Below the pieces are notes generated by a model. That model worked only from the letters and a program-made list of their open reading frames with translations, made no database searches and was not told where the DNA came from. Of a stretch of 64,000 nucleotides of DNA, positions 1-10,047 are shown piece after piece (the first letter of the stretch is position 1; every line of letters starts with the position of its first letter). Origin of the DNA: Methylobacterium sp. CB376 (GTDB taxonomy: Bacteria > Pseudomonadota > Alphaproteobacteria > Rhizobiales > Beijerinckiaceae); contig NZ_CP121648.1 in NCBI RefSeq assembly GCF_029714205.1, positions 310,001 to 374,000 of the forward strand, read 5' to 3'. The translations under genes and the position numbers were made by a program.

Positions 1-716
1 CGCGTCGAGACGAGGCGCACCTGCTCGACGAAGGGCAGCGTCTCGGGGGCGACGATCTCGACGCCCCGCCGGTCGAGCTCCTCGACGATCGCCTCCTCGT
101 TGGCGATGCGGGCGATGCCGGCGGGCAGCCGCGTCTTGGTCAGGTAGACCGGGCGGTCCAGGGCCGGACCGTCCCGGAAGGGCCGGCCGATCTCGCGGCA
201 GAGCGCGCCGTAGACCGCGTGCACGAAGGCCCGCTCCTCGAAGGCTGGCTCGGGCAGCAGCAGGCGCGGCAGGCGCACCGGCCGGTCGAAATGCACGAGG
301 TCGCCGGGGCCGAGGCCGAGGCGCTCCAGGATCACGCGGGCATAGTCGGCGCCGTCGAGCGCGTGGGGCGGCGCCAGCAGGGCGAGGCGCGGCCGCGGCC
401 CCTCCCAGGCGGCGAGGGGCCACAGATGCGCGAGCGTGTCGGTGACGAAGTGGCCGTAATGGGGGGCGAGCGCCGGGACGAAGAGGTAGAGCCCGTCCGG
501 GGCCGGCTCGCCCACCGGCAGCGCGCCGGGAGCCGCCTCGCCGCCCTCGCCGCGCAGCCGCCGCCCCGCCGCGAACAGGCCCGCCGGGACCGGGCCGCCG
601 GGCGGCACGAGGAGCACGTCCTCCAGCACGCGCGCGGCCGGCGGGGCCTCGACGAGGCGGCACGCCCCCCAGAGATCGCGGCAGCGCCGAAGCCTGTGTC
701 CCGTGAAGCCCGTCAT
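1..716 (-). CDS. GT61-family (DUF563) glycosyltransferase, 3' end outside window
   Basis: The 238 visible codons start at an ATG at 714-716 and run off the left edge, so the C-terminus is missing. A segment reading HYGHFVTDTLAHLWPL, followed later by YLTKTRLPAGIARIANEE and then PETLPFVEQVRL, matches the conserved core of DUF563/GT61 glycosyltransferases: a His-containing first motif, a K/R-rich middle and an E-x-L...EQ segment. Such enzymes usually modify surface polysaccharides. The gene is divergent from the Kef-type antiporter, with about 140 bp between them. The family call is from recognised motifs; the sugar donor and acceptor cannot be told. Confidence 0.72.
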   Translation of the reverse strand, partial: MTGFTGHRLRRCRDLWGACRLVEAPPAARVLEDVLLVPPGGPVPAGLFAAGRRLRGEGGEAAPGALPVGEPAPDGLYLFVPALAPHYGHFVTDTLAHLWPLAAWEGPRPRLALLAPPHALDGADYARVILERLGLGPGDLVHFDRPVRLPRLLLPEPAFEERAFVHAVYGALCREIGRPFRDGPALDRPVYLTKTRLPAGIARIANEEAIVEELDRRGVEIVAPETLPFVEQVRLVST

Positions 717-854
717 GCGCTCCCCATCGCATAGTTTCGGGAATGTCGCGAAGGGGCGAAAAGCCGGCGGGGGGACCCGTTTCCGCTTGCCCCGGCGGCG
801 CGGCTCCTCAAGATGGGCCGGCCCGCCGCGTCGCGAGAGATACCCCTCCCCCCG

Positions 855-2642
855 ATGACCGACCCCGTGGTCCACGGCGCCTCCTACAAGGAGGCCATCC
901 TGTTCCTGGTGACGGCCGGCATCGTGGTGCCGTTGTTCCATCGCCTGCGGATCAGCCCGGTCCTCGGCTTCATCGGGGCGGGGGCGCTGCTCGGCCCCTC
1001 GGGGCTCGGGCGGCTCACCGGCAGCGCGCCCTGGCTCGCCGAGGTGACGATCGGCAACCGCAGCGAGATCGCGCACCTGGCCGACCTCGGCGTGATCTTC
1101 CTGATGTTCATGATCGGCGTGGAACTGTCCTGGGAGCGGCTGCGCATCCTGCGCCGGCTGGTCTTCGGCCTCGGCTCGCTGCAGGTCGCCCTGTCGAGCC
1201 TGGTGCTCGGGGCATTGCTGCTGCCGCTCGGCGTGAATCCGACCGCCGCGGGCCTGGTCGGGCTCTCCCTCGCCCTCTCCTCGACCGCCATCGTCCTGCC
1301 GGTGCTGGCCGACCAGAAGCGCCTCAACGCCCCGGCGGGCCGGGCGAGCTTCGCGGTGCTGCTGTTCCAGGACCTCGCAGTGGCCCCGGTCCTGTTCGCC
1401 ATCGCGGTGCTCGGGCGCAAGGACGGGGACGCGATCGGCGGGCTCGCCCTGGCCCTCGGCCAGGCGGCGGTGGCGATCGCGCTCATCGTCGGGGCGGGGC
1501 GGCTCGGGCTGCGCCCGCTGTTCCAGCTCGTCGCCCGCACCCGCAGCCCCGAACTCTTCATGGCGGCCTGCCTGCTCGTCATCGTGGCGACGGCGCTCGT
1601 CGCGGCGGCGAGCGGGCTCTCGACCACGCTCGGCGCCTTCGTGGCCGGGCTGCTCCTCGCCGAGACCGAGTACCGCCGGGCGATCGAGGCGACCATCGAC
1701 CCATTCAAGGGCCTGCTGCTCGGCGTGTTCTTCGTCTCGGTGGGCATGAACCTCGATCCGGCCCAGCTCCTCGACGCGCCGGCCGCGATCCTGGGCCTGT
1801 CGCTGGCCATGATCCTGATCAAGGGCGGGGTGATCCTGGCCGTCGCGCGGGCGCTGCGCCTGTCGCGGGCGGTGGCGGTCGAGACCGCCCTGCTGCTCGG
1901 GGCCGGGGGCGAGTTCGCGTTCGTGCTGATCGGCAGCGCGCTCTCGGCCGACCTCGTGCCCGAGGGTCTCGGGCAGGCGGCGCTCGTCGTCACCACCGTC
2001 ACCATGGTGATGATCCCGCTCCTGGCGGCGCTCGCCCGCCGCCTCGGCCGCCAGATCGATCGCCGGGCCCTCGCGCAGGTCCCCGCGGAGCCGCCGCCGG
2101 AGCGGCAGCAGGGCCGGGTCATCGTGGCGGGCTACGGGCGGGTCGGCAGGCTGGTCGGCGAGATGCTGGCGCGCCACAAGGTGCCCTACCTCGCCCTCGA
2201 CATGGACGCGGCCCGGGTCGCCGAGCAGCGCCGCCTGGGCAACCCGGTCTATTTCGGCGATTCCGCCAATCCCGAATTGCTGCGCCGCTGCGGCATCGCC
2301 GGCGCCCGCGCCCTCGTCGTCACCCTGGACGCGCCGCGCTCGGTGGAGGCGGTGGTGGCGGCGGCCCGGGCCGAGCGCCCCGACCTCACCATCGTGGCGC
2401 GCGCCCGCGACGCGCGCCACGCCACCGCCCTCTACGAGCTCGGGGTCGACGACGCGGTGCCGGAGACGATCGAGGCCTCGCTGCAGCTCTCCGAGGCCGT
2501 GCTGGTCGATGTCGGAGTGCCGATGGGCCTCGTCATCGCCTCGATCCACGAGCGCCGCGACGAGTTCCGCGCCCTGCTGCGCCGCAGCGAGGCGCCGCCG
2601 CCGGAATTCCAGGCCCGGCGCACGGTCGGCAAGGCGCGCTGA
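855..2642 (+). CDS. Kef/CPA2-type monovalent cation:proton antiporter with TrkA-N domain
   Basis: The 595-residue protein has a polytopic membrane domain (about residues 10-410, some 12 hydrophobic helices) followed by a cytoplasmic TrkA-N/RCK Rossmann domain from about residue 421, with VIVAGYGRVGRLVGEML as its nucleotide loop. This is the KefB/KefC layout: potassium efflux or K+/H+ exchange gated by NAD(H) or glutathione adducts. The lone Asp in the LLFQDLAVAP segment is the usual ion-binding Asp of CPA2 antiporters. I chose the ATG at 855; an in-frame ATG at 813 adds 14 residues without a better ribosome site. The RecD-like helicase gene follows 6 bp downstream. Confidence 0.88.
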   Translation: MTDPVVHGASYKEAILFLVTAGIVVPLFHRLRISPVLGFIGAGALLGPSGLGRLTGSAPWLAEVTIGNRSEIAHLADLGVIFLMFMIGVELSWERLRILRRLVFGLGSLQVALSSLVLGALLLPLGVNPTAAGLVGLSLALSSTAIVLPVLADQKRLNAPAGRASFAVLLFQDLAVAPVLFAIAVLGRKDGDAIGGLALALGQAAVAIALIVGAGRLGLRPLFQLVARTRSPELFMAACLLVIVATALVAAASGLSTTLGAFVAGLLLAETEYRRAIEATIDPFKGLLLGVFFVSVGMNLDPAQLLDAPAAILGLSLAMILIKGGVILAVARALRLSRAVAVETALLLGAGGEFAFVLIGSALSADLVPEGLGQAALVVTTVTMVMIPLLAALARRLGRQIDRRALAQVPAEPPPERQQGRVIVAGYGRVGRLVGEMLARHKVPYLALDMDAARVAEQRRLGNPVYFGDSANPELLRRCGIAGARALVVTLDAPRSVEAVVAAARAERPDLTIVARARDARHATALYELGVDDAVPETIEASLQLSEAVLVDVGVPMGLVIASIHERRDEFRALLRRSEAPPPEFQARRTVGKAR

Positions 2643-2648
2643 CGGGCG

Positions 2649-3752
2649 ATGACGCGGTTCAGCCCCGAGCAGGAGGCGGCCCTGCGGGCGGTGTCCGCCT
2701 GGCTGAAGGCGGGCGAGCCCCGGGTCTTCCGCCTGTTCGGCTTCGCCGGCACCGGCAAGACCACGCTGGCGCGGCGGGTCGCCGAGGATGTCGAGGGCGG
2801 GGTCCTGTTCGCGGCCTACACGGGCAAGGCCGCCTCGGTGATGCGCCAGCGCGGCTGCCACGACGCCGCGACCATCCACAGCCTGATCTACCGCGCCCGC
2901 GAGGGCGAGGAGGGCGGCCCGGCCTTCACCCTCAACCGCACCGGCCCGGTGTCGAAGGCGGCCCTCGTGGTCATCGACGAGTGCTCGATGGTCGATGCCG
3001 ATCTCGGCAACGACCTCCTGTCCTTCGGCAAGCCGGTGCTGGTGCTGGGCGACCCGGCGCAGCTGCCCCCGGTCAAGGGCGGCGGCTTCTTCACGGAGGC
3101 CGAGCCCGACGTGATGCTGACCGAGATCCACCGGCAGGCGGCGGACGACCCGATCATCCGGCTGGCCATGGCGGTGCGGGAGGGCGGGCAGCTGGAGACC
3201 GGGCGCTACGGGGCGAGCGCGGTGGTGAACCGGCGGGGCATCACCCCGGAGGCGGTGCTCGCCGCCGACCAGGTGCTGGTCGGGCTCAACCGGACCCGGC
3301 GGCTCTACAACGGCCGCATCCGCGACCTGATGGGCCAGACCGACCCGATGCCGGCCGTGGGCGAGAAGCTGGTCTGCCTGCGCAACGACCGCACCAAGGG
3401 CCTGCTCAACGGCTCGACCTGGACCGTGCAGGCGCTGCGCGCCGCGCCCCGGCCCGACCTCGTGCGGCTCGACGTGGTGCCGGAGGACGACCCCGCCCTG
3501 CGCCGCCGGCCGCAGGACATCCGGGTGCTGCGCGCGGTGATCGAGGGCAGCGAGGAGCCGATCCCCGCCATCCTGAAGCGCGAGAGCGACGAGTTCACCT
3601 ACGGCTACGCGCTCACCGTGCACAAGGCGCAGGGATCGCAATGGGACCGGGTGGTGCTGTTCGACGAATCCTACGCCTTCCGGGAGCATGCCCGGCGCTG
3701 GCTCTACACCGGCCTGACCCGGGCCGCCCAGGCGATCACGGTCGTGGTCTGA
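2649..3752 (+). CDS. RecD-like / UvrD_C-type ATP-dependent DNA helicase
   Basis: This 367-residue superfamily 1 helicase has Walker A GFAGTGKT at residues 31-38, a Walker B/DEAD-like VVIDECSMVD near residue 108, GDPAQLPPV (motif III), and a C-terminal UvrD_C_2 signature TVHKAQGSQWDRVVLFDE. It is much shorter than RecD of RecBCD and lacks the RecD N-terminal domain, so it belongs with the small RecD-like/Dda-like 5'-3' helicases (often annotated ATP-dependent RecD-like DNA helicase) and not with RecBCD. It starts 6 bp after the antiporter stop, so the two are probably cotranscribed. The biological role is unknown. Confidence 0.85.
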   Translation: MTRFSPEQEAALRAVSAWLKAGEPRVFRLFGFAGTGKTTLARRVAEDVEGGVLFAAYTGKAASVMRQRGCHDAATIHSLIYRAREGEEGGPAFTLNRTGPVSKAALVVIDECSMVDADLGNDLLSFGKPVLVLGDPAQLPPVKGGGFFTEAEPDVMLTEIHRQAADDPIIRLAMAVREGGQLETGRYGASAVVNRRGITPEAVLAADQVLVGLNRTRRLYNGRIRDLMGQTDPMPAVGEKLVCLRNDRTKGLLNGSTWTVQALRAAPRPDLVRLDVVPEDDPALRRRPQDIRVLRAVIEGSEEPIPAILKRESDEFTYGYALTVHKAQGSQWDRVVLFDESYAFREHARRWLYTGLTRAAQAITVVV

Positions 3753-3911
3753 TCGCTCGGAGGCTCGGCCTCGTCGCGGACCGCGCGAGGGCGGCCGGGG
3801 ACATCCCGCCTCGGCGAGGTGGACGAACGCCTCCCCAACCCCCACCTACGCTTCGGACGAGCCGCACGGGAGAGGTCCTTGGGCAGCGACGAGGCGGGGG
3901 CATTGCCCCGC

Positions 3912-4442
3912 ATGCATGCGACGACGATCCTGATGGTCCGCAAGGGCGGGCGCGTCGTCATCGGGGGCGACGGGCAGGTCAGCCTCGGCCAGACCATCGT
4001 GAAGGGCAATGCCCGCAAGGTGCGCCGCCTCGCCAAGGGCGCGGTGATCGGCGGCTTCGCGGGCGCGACCGCCGACGCCTTCACGCTGTTCGAGCGGCTG
4101 GAGGCCAAGCTGGAGCAGTATCCGGGGCAGCTCACCCGCGCCTGCGTCGAACTCACCAAGGATTGGCGCACCGACCGCTACCTGCGGCGGCTCGAAGCCA
4201 TGATGCTGGTGGCCGACCGCGAGGTCGGGCTGCTGCTCTCCGGCTCCGGCGACGTGCTGGAGCCCGAGGGCGGCGTGATGGCGATCGGCTCGGGCGGCAA
4301 TTACGCCCTCGCCGCCGCCCGCGCCCTCGAGGACCAGGACCTCGACGCCGAGGCGATCGTGCGCCGCTCGCTGGCGATCGCGGCCGAGATCTGCGTCTAC
4401 ACCAACGGCAACCTCGTGATCGAGAGCCTGGAGGCGGCCTGA
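3912..4442 (+). CDS. hslV: HslV, proteolytic subunit of the HslUV (ClpYQ) protease
   Basis: HslV forms the double-hexamer threonine peptidase of the HslUV complex in the cytoplasm. Starting at ATG 3912 gives 176 residues, the length of the E. coli protein. The segment [13 protein letters not shown] places the catalytic N-terminal Thr at residue 4 (mature TTILMVR...), exposed after removal of Met-His-Ala; [12 protein letters not shown] and [10 protein letters not shown] are family hallmarks. An in-frame TTG at 3879, just after a GGGAGAGG stretch at 3868-3875, would add 11 residues of propeptide and is a real alternative start. hslU follows 63 bp downstream, so the two form the usual hslVU operon. 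Confidence 0.95.
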   Translation: MHATTILMVRKGGRVVIGGDGQVSLGQTIVKGNARKVRRLAKGAVIGGFAGATADAFTLFERLEAKLEQYPGQLTRACVELTKDWRTDRYLRRLEAMMLVADREVGLLLSGSGDVLEPEGGVMAIGSGGNYALAAARALEDQDLDAEAIVRRSLAIAAEICVYTNGNLVIESLEAA

Positions 4443-4505
4443 GCCGCACGCCACCCCGTCACGACACGCGACGGCGGCCCCGACCGCCGCATCTCCGGAC
4501 CCGCC

Positions 4506-5819
4506 ATGACGACCTTCTCCCCCCGCGAAATCGTCTCCGAACTCGACCGCTACATCGTCGGCCAGGCCGACGCGAAGCGCGCGGTCGCGATCGCGCTGCG
4601 CAACCGCTGGCGCCGCCAGCAGCTCCACGGCCCCCTGCGCGAGGAGGTGGCGCCCAAGAACATCCTGATGATCGGCCCGACCGGCTGCGGCAAGACCGAG
4701 ATCTCGCGCCGCCTCGCCCGTCTGGCCAACGCGCCCTTCCTCAAGGTGGAGGCCACCAAGTTCACCGAGGTCGGCTATGTCGGCCGCGACGTCGAGCAGA
4801 TCGTGCGCGACCTCGTGGAGGTCGGGATCGGCCTCAAGCGCGACGAGAAGCGCCGCTCGGTCCAGGCCAGGGCGGAGGCGGCCGCGGAGGCGCGCATTCT
4901 CGACGCGCTCGTCGGGCCGACCGCGGGCCAGGCCACCCGCGACAGCTTCCGGCGCCGCCTGCGCGCGGGCGAACTCGACGACAAGGAGGTCGAGATCGAG
5001 CTCGCCAGCGCCGCGCCGAGCGGCCTGCCGATGTTCGAGATCCCGGGCGTGCCCGGCGCCGCCATGGGGGCGATCAACCTCGGCGACATGCTCGGCAAGG
5101 CGCTCGGCGGCCAGAAGGGCAAGCCGCGGCGCGTCACCGTGCGGGACGCCCACGCGCCCCTGATGGCCGAGGAATCCGACAAGCTCCTCGACCAGGACGC
5201 GATCGTCCAGGAGGCGGTCCGCGAGGTCGAGGACAACGGCATCGTGTTCCTCGACGAGGTCGACAAGATCTGCGCCCGCGAGGGCCGCGGCGGGGCGGAC
5301 GTCTCCCGCGAGGGGGTCCAGCGCGACCTGCTGCCGCTGATCGAGGGGACGACGGTCGCGACCAAGCACGGGCCGGTCAAGACCGACCACATCCTGTTCA
5401 TCGCGAGCGGGGCCTTCCACGTCTCGAAACCCTCCGACCTGCTGCCGGAGCTGCAGGGGCGGCTGCCGATCCGGGTGGAGCTCGCGCCGCTCACGGTCGA
5501 CGATTTCCGGCGCATCCTGACCGAGACCGAGGCGAGCCTGCTCAAGCAGGCGGTGGCGCTGATGGCCACGGAGGGCGTCGCCGTCACCTTCACGGAGGAC
5601 GCGGTCGACGCCCTCGCCCGGGTGGCCGTGGAGGTGAATTCCTCCGTCGAGAACATCGGCGCGCGCCGGCTGCAGACGGTGCTGGAGCGGGTGCTCGACG
5701 AGATCTCGTTCACGGCGCCCGACCGCGCGGGCGAGAGCGTGACGATCGACGCGGCCTATGTGCGGGAGCGGGTCGAGAGCCTCGCCCAGAACGCGGATCT
5801 GAGCCGGTTCATCCTGTGA
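4506..5819 (+). CDS. hslU: HslU, AAA+ unfoldase of the HslUV protease
   Basis: HslU unfolds substrates with ATP and feeds them into HslV. The 437-residue protein has Walker [10 protein letters not shown] at residues 57-65, the intermediate I-domain (about 110-240, rich in charged helices), Walker B FLDEVDKI, a sensor region with [11 protein letters not shown], the second-domain box [17 protein letters not shown], and the C-terminal tail ending SRFIL that docks into HslV. All the parts expected of a working HslU are present. The gene follows hslV and ends at a convergent junction with mraY that holds a copy of the dispersed repeat. Confidence 0.97.
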   Translation: MTTFSPREIVSELDRYIVGQADAKRAVAIALRNRWRRQQLHGPLREEVAPKNILMIGPTGCGKTEISRRLARLANAPFLKVEATKFTEVGYVGRDVEQIVRDLVEVGIGLKRDEKRRSVQARAEAAAEARILDALVGPTAGQATRDSFRRRLRAGELDDKEVEIELASAAPSGLPMFEIPGVPGAAMGAINLGDMLGKALGGQKGKPRRVTVRDAHAPLMAEESDKLLDQDAIVQEAVREVEDNGIVFLDEVDKICAREGRGGADVSREGVQRDLLPLIEGTTVATKHGPVKTDHILFIASGAFHVSKPSDLLPELQGRLPIRVELAPLTVDDFRRILTETEASLLKQAVALMATEGVAVTFTEDAVDALARVAVEVNSSVENIGARRLQTVLERVLDEISFTAPDRAGESVTIDAAYVRERVESLAQNADLSRFIL

Positions 5820-5912
5820 ACCGGGATCCGATCACGGCGGATCCCGGATCACGCGCCCGCGCGGCGCCTGAGCGAGGCCCGGATCCGCCGGCCCGAAGGG
5901 ATCGGGGATGAG
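5820..5912. repeat. Dispersed intergenic repeat, copy A (between hslU and mraY)
   Basis: This gap between the convergent genes hslU and mraY carries a copy of an element seen again at 21358-21502, 42080-42233 and, in part, 57408-57448. The shared core reads, in pieces, GGATCACGCGCCCGCGCGG, then CGCCTGAGCGAGGCCCGGAT, then CCCGAAGGGATCGGGGATG. The GATCCC-TTCG-GGAT-like inverted repeat inside it can fold as a short hairpin with a UUCG loop. This copy has diverged from the tandem copy at 42 kb, with CCCGGATCCGCCGGCCC in place of CCCAGATCCGCCATCCC. Confidence 0.7.
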
Positions 5913-5940
5913 GCGGCAGGGGGCGGCCCCGGGCCGCCCC

Positions 5941-7026
5941 TCAGCGCAGCTTCAGCGTCGCGAGGCCGAGCAGCGCCAGCACCACGGCGATGATCCAGAA
6001 CCGGATCACCACCTGCGGCTCCTTCCAGCCCTTCTGCTCGAAATGGTGGTGGATCGGCGCCATCCGGAAGACGCGCTTGCCGGTGAGCTTGAAGGAGGCG
6101 ACCTGGATGATCACCGAGGCGATCTCCAGCACGAACAGGCCGCCCACCACCGCCAGCACGATCTCGTGCTTGGTCGCCACCGCGACGGTGCCCAGCAATC
6201 CGCCCAGCGCCAGCGAGCCGGTGTCGCCCATGAAGATCTGGGCCGGCGGCGCGTTGAACCACAGGAAGCCGAGCCCCGCCCCGATCAGCGCCCCGCACAC
6301 CACCGCGAGTTCGCCCGTGCCCGGGACATAGTTCACCTGCAGGTAGGAGGCGTAGATCACGTTGCCGACCAGGTAGGCGATGATCCCGAAGGTCGCCGCC
6401 GCGATCATCACCGGCACGATCGCCAGCCCGTCGAGCCCGTCCGTGATGTTCACGGCATTGCCGGCGCCCACGATCACGAAGCTCGCGAAGAAGATCCAGA
6501 ACAGGCCGAGGTTGACGATCGCGTCCTTGAAGACCGGGAAGGCGAGCCGGTAGGCGAGCCCCGGCGCCGAGTACTCCGCCACCGCCACGCAGGCCGCCAC
6601 CGCGATCAGCGCCTCCAGGCCGAGCCGGAACTTGCCCGAGAAGCCCTTGTGGCTCTGCTTCGTCACCTTGAGATAGTCGTCGTAGAAGCCGATCGCCCCG
6701 AAGCCGAGCGTCACCACGACGGTGATCCAGACGTAGCTGTTGCGCGGGTTGGCCCACAGGAACACCGCGACCAGGAGCCCGGCCAGGATCATCAGCCCGC
6801 CCATGGTCGGCGTGCCGCGCTTGGTCAGCAGGTGGGTCTGGGGCCCGTCCTCGCGGATCGGCTGGCCCTTGCCCTGGCGCAGGCGCAGCAGCGAGATGAT
6901 CCAGGGCCCGAACCAGAACACGAACAGGCCCGCCGTGAACAGCGCCCCGCCCGTCCGGAAGGTGATGTAGCGAAACACGTTGAACGGCGAGAAGACGCCG
7001 CTCAGTTCGGACAGGAGATACAGCAT
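5941..7026 (-). CDS. mraY: MraY, phospho-N-acetylmuramoyl-pentapeptide transferase
   Basis: MraY transfers phospho-MurNAc-pentapeptide to undecaprenyl phosphate to make lipid I at the inner face of the membrane. The 361-residue product (E. coli has 360) has about ten hydrophobic helices. The catalytic/Mg-binding motifs are all present: [10 protein letters not shown] (paired Asp), [25 protein letters not shown], and the cytoplasmic loop [12 protein letters not shown]. It is the last gene of this dcw segment; the murF stop lies 100 bp upstream. The genes that usually follow (murD, ftsW, murG, murC) are absent here, replaced by convergent hslVU. Confidence 0.97.
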   Translation of the reverse strand: MLYLLSELSGVFSPFNVFRYITFRTGGALFTAGLFVFWFGPWIISLLRLRQGKGQPIREDGPQTHLLTKRGTPTMGGLMILAGLLVAVFLWANPRNSYVWITVVVTLGFGAIGFYDDYLKVTKQSHKGFSGKFRLGLEALIAVAACVAVAEYSAPGLAYRLAFPVFKDAIVNLGLFWIFFASFVIVGAGNAVNITDGLDGLAIVPVMIAAATFGIIAYLVGNVIYASYLQVNYVPGTGELAVVCGALIGAGLGFLWFNAPPAQIFMGDTGSLALGGLLGTVAVATKHEIVLAVVGGLFVLEIASVIIQVASFKLTGKRVFRMAPIHHHFEQKGWKEPQVVIRFWIIAVVLALLGLATLKLR

Positions 7027-7126
7027 CCCGGGCTCATCCCGATATGGAGGTGAGCGCCGGCGGGGATGACGGCGCCGTTCGGTGGAGGCCGGCCGCGCCG
7101 GCGCCCGGAGGCTCGCGCGCGGCGGC

Positions 7127-8584
7127 TCAGGTCGGTCGCGCGGCGATGGCGTCCGCGCCGCCCCCGTAGCGGGCTTTCAGGGCCTCGACAATCCGGCCCA
7201 TGCGGGTGCTGTTCGATCCCTTCACCATGACCGCGTCGCCAGGGCGGATCTCGGCCACGACCGCGTCGAGGAGATCGGCGGAACTCGCCGCCGCGACGCC
7301 CCGCGTGCCGGCCGGCAGCGCCTCGAACAGCTCCGCCATCAGCGGTCCGGCCACGAAGACGAGGTCGATCCCGTGCTCCGCCACGGCGGCGGCGAGGTCG
7401 CGGTGCAGGCGCGCCGCCTCCGCGCCGAGCTCCAGCATGTCGCCGAGCACGGCGATCCGGCGCGCCCGGCCCTGGACCTCGATCCCCGCGAGCGTCGCGA
7501 GCGCCGCCCGCACCGAGGCCGGGTTGGCGTTGTAGCTCTCGTCGACGAGCAGCGCCTCGCCGTCGCGCAGGCGCAGCAGCGTGCGCTCGCCGCGCCCGAC
7601 CGGCGGGCGCAGCTGCGCCAGCGACAGGGCCGCGAGCGCGAGGTCGGCCCCGAGCGCGTGCACGGCCGCCATCACGGCGAGCGAGTTCAGGGCCGTGTGG
7701 CGGCCCGGCGTGCCGAGCTGGTAGGTGACCGGGATGCCCATCACCCGCGCGTCCACGATCGAGAGGTCGGGGCGCATCACCACGCGCTCGGCCCGCACAT
7801 CCGCCCGCGGATGCTCGCCGAAGCTGACGATCCGGCCCGCCCGCGAGGCCAGCGCGTGGTCGCGCAGGCGCTCGAAATGCGGGTTGTCTCGGTTGATCAC
7901 CGCGACCCCGCCGGGCTCCAGGCCGCAGAAGATCTCGCCCTTGGCGTCCGCGATGCCCGAGAGGGCGCGGAAATGCTCGATGTGGACCGGCTCGACCGTC
8001 GTCACGACGGCGACCTCGGGCCGGACCAGGCGGGTGAGCGGGGCGATCTCGCCCGCGTGGTTCATGCCGATCTCGAACACCCCGAAGGCGCTCGCCGCCG
8101 GCATGCGCCCGAGCGTCAGGGGCACGCCCCAATGGTTGTTGTAGGAGGCGACCGAGGCGTGGGTGGCGCCCTGCGCCGCCAGGACGTGGCGCAGGGCCTC
8201 CTTGGTGCCGGTCTTGCCGACCGAGCCCGTCACCGCGACGATGCGGGCGCGGCTGCGCGCCCGCGCCGCCGCCGCGAGCTTCCGCATGGCGGCGAGCACC
8301 GGATCCTCGCCCGCCTCCGGCACCGCGACGAGCGGGCCGGCGCCGGCGAGGTCCGCGGCGCGCGCCTGCGACACCACGGCGGCGCCCGCGCCGCGCGCGA
8401 GCGCGTCGCGGACGAAGTCGTGGCCGTCGCGCTGCTCGCCCCGGATGGCGAAGAACAGGTCGCCGACCTTCAGGGTGCGGGTGTCGATCGACAGGCCGGA
8501 GAGCGGCGCGTCGGGCGCGCCGTCGAGCGCGCGGCCGCCGGTGGCGGCCAGCACCGCGTCCAGGGTCCAGAGAGGCTCGGTCAT
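7127..8584 (-). CDS. murF: MurF, UDP-MurNAc-tripeptide--D-alanyl-D-alanine ligase
   Basis: MurF adds D-Ala-D-Ala to UDP-MurNAc-tripeptide, the last cytoplasmic precursor step. The 485-residue protein shows the three Mur ligase domains: an N-terminal substrate domain with [19 protein letters not shown], a central ATPase domain with [24 protein letters not shown] and INRDNPHF, and a C-terminal domain with [16 protein letters not shown] and [10 protein letters not shown]. Its ATG overlaps the murE stop by 4 bases (ATGA at 8581-8584), which implies translational coupling. Confidence 0.96.
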   Translation of the reverse strand: MTEPLWTLDAVLAATGGRALDGAPDAPLSGLSIDTRTLKVGDLFFAIRGEQRDGHDFVRDALARGAGAAVVSQARAADLAGAGPLVAVPEAGEDPVLAAMRKLAAAARARSRARIVAVTGSVGKTGTKEALRHVLAAQGATHASVASYNNHWGVPLTLGRMPAASAFGVFEIGMNHAGEIAPLTRLVRPEVAVVTTVEPVHIEHFRALSGIADAKGEIFCGLEPGGVAVINRDNPHFERLRDHALASRAGRIVSFGEHPRADVRAERVVMRPDLSIVDARVMGIPVTYQLGTPGRHTALNSLAVMAAVHALGADLALAALSLAQLRPPVGRGERTLLRLRDGEALLVDESYNANPASVRAALATLAGIEVQGRARRIAVLGDMLELGAEAARLHRDLAAAVAEHGIDLVFVAGPLMAELFEALPAGTRGVAAASSADLLDAVVAEIRPGDAVMVKGSNSTRMGRIVEALKARYGGGADAIAARPT

Positions 8585-10047
8585 GCACGCGTCTCCTCGA
8601 TCGCGCTCAGCACCGCGTCGCGGTCCGAGAACGGAAGCGTGCGGTCGCCGATGATCTGGCCGGTTTCATGGCCCTTGCCGGCCACGACCAGCACGTCGCC
8701 CGGCGCGAGGTCGCGCACGGCGGCGCGGATCGCCTCGGCCCGGTCGCCGATCTCCTCCGCGCCCGGGGCGGCGGCCAGGATCTCGGCCCGGATTGCGGCC
8801 GGCTCCTCGCTGCGCGGATTGTCGTCCGTGACGATGACCCGGTCGGCGCCCGCGACCGCGATGCGCCCCATCATCGGGCGCTTGGCCCGGTCGCGGTCGC
8901 CGCCGCAGCCCATCACGCAGACGAGGCGCCCGGTCGCGAAGGGCCGCAGGGCCTGGAGCACGCCCGCCAGGGCCTCGGGCTTGTGGGCGTAGTCGACGAC
9001 GCAGAGCGCCCCGCGATGGGTCGCCACCCGCTCGAGCCGCCCCGGCACGCCCGCGAGGTGGCCGAGCGCCCCGATCACCGCCTCCAGCCGGCCGCGCCCG
9101 GCCGGGGTGGCAAGGACGAGGGCCGCCGCCACCAGGGCGTTCTCGACCTGGTAGGAGCCGACCAGGGGCAGGTCCACCGTGAGCGCGCGCCCCTGCGCCG
9201 CGAGGGTGAGGCGCTGCGCGAAGCCCCGGGTCTCGACCGCGTCGAGGCGCAGGGTCTCGCCCGCGCGGCCCGTGGTGACGAGGGGCAGGGAGCGGGCGCG
9301 GATCGCCGCCACCGCGCGGTCCGCCATCGGCCCGTCCGCGTTGACGATCGCGGTCGCGCCCTCGGGCAGCAGGTCCTCGAACAGGCGCAGCTTGGCGGCG
9401 AGGTAGGCCTCGACCGTGCGATGGTAGTCGAGGTGGTCGTGGCCGAGATTGGTGAAGGCGGCGGCGGTCAGGCGCACGCCGTCGAGGCGGCGCTGCTCGA
9501 TCCCGTGGGAGGAGGCCTCCATGGCGAGGTCGGTGATGCCGTCGCGGGCGAGCCGGTCGAGGGTCTCGTGCAGGGTGACCGGGTCGGGGGTCGTGAGCGC
9601 CCCGTAGGCGGCGCCCTCTCCGGTCACCACGCCGAGGGTGCCGAGGCTCGCCGAGCGGCGGCCGAGCCGCGCGAGGATCTGCCGGACGAAATCCGCGACC
9701 GAACTCTTGCCGCTGGTGCCGGTCACCGCGACGACCGTGGCGGGCTGGCCCGGATGCAGGCGCGCGGCCGCGAGCGCCAGGGCGCGGCGGGCATCGGGCA
9801 CGGAGAGGTAGGCCACCGCCTGCGGCAGGTCGGCCGGCCGGGGCCCCTCCGCCACCATGGCGACGGCGCCGGCGGCCGCGGCCTGGGCGGCGAAGAGGCG
9901 CCCGTCCGCCCGGGTGCCCGGCACCGCCACGAAGACCGCGCCGGGCCCGACGCGCCGGCTGTCGGCCGTGAGGGCGGCGACCGGCAGCGCGGACGCGGCG
10001 CCCGCGGCCTCGGGGAAGAGCGCGCCGAGGGTCGTGGTCCCGCTCAT
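8581..10047 (-). CDS. murE: MurE, UDP-MurNAc-L-Ala-D-Glu--diaminopimelate ligase
   Basis: MurE adds the third amino acid to the peptidoglycan stem. The 488-residue protein has the N-terminal ALTADSRRVGPGAVFVAVPG segment, a P-loop TGTSGKSSVADF (Ser in the place of the more common Asn and of the P-loop Thr), EASSHGIEQRRLDG, FTNLGHDHLDYH, and the specificity motif DNPRSEEP. The DNPR form of that motif marks enzymes that add meso-diaminopimelate and not lysine. The ATG at 10045-10047 overlaps the ftsI stop by 4 bases, and the stop overlaps murF. The reading frame upstream of this start stays open all the way back into ftsL; see the ftsL entry. Confidence 0.96.
   Translation of the reverse strand: MSGTTTLGALFPEAAGAASALPVAALTADSRRVGPGAVFVAVPGTRADGRLFAAQAAAAGAVAMVAEGPRPADLPQAVAYLSVPDARRALALAAARLHPGQPATVVAVTGTSGKSSVADFVRQILARLGRRSASLGTLGVVTGEGAAYGALTTPDPVTLHETLDRLARDGITDLAMEASSHGIEQRRLDGVRLTAAAFTNLGHDHLDYHRTVEAYLAAKLRLFEDLLPEGATAIVNADGPMADRAVAAIRARSLPLVTTGRAGETLRLDAVETRGFAQRLTLAAQGRALTVDLPLVGSYQVENALVAAALVLATPAGRGRLEAVIGALGHLAGVPGRLERVATHRGALCVVDYAHKPEALAGVLQALRPFATGRLVCVMGCGGDRDRAKRPMMGRIAVAGADRVIVTDDNPRSEEPAAIRAEILAAAPGAEEIGDRAEAIRAAVRDLAPGDVLVVAGKGHETGQIIGDRTLPFSDRDAVLSAIEETRA

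Noticed and set aside
743..5911. A 1722-codon open plus-strand frame over the antiporter, helicase and hslVU region
   Set aside because: It is a shadow frame. Extreme GC makes stops rare; the product is Arg/Pro/Gly-rich and the real genes lie in other frames.
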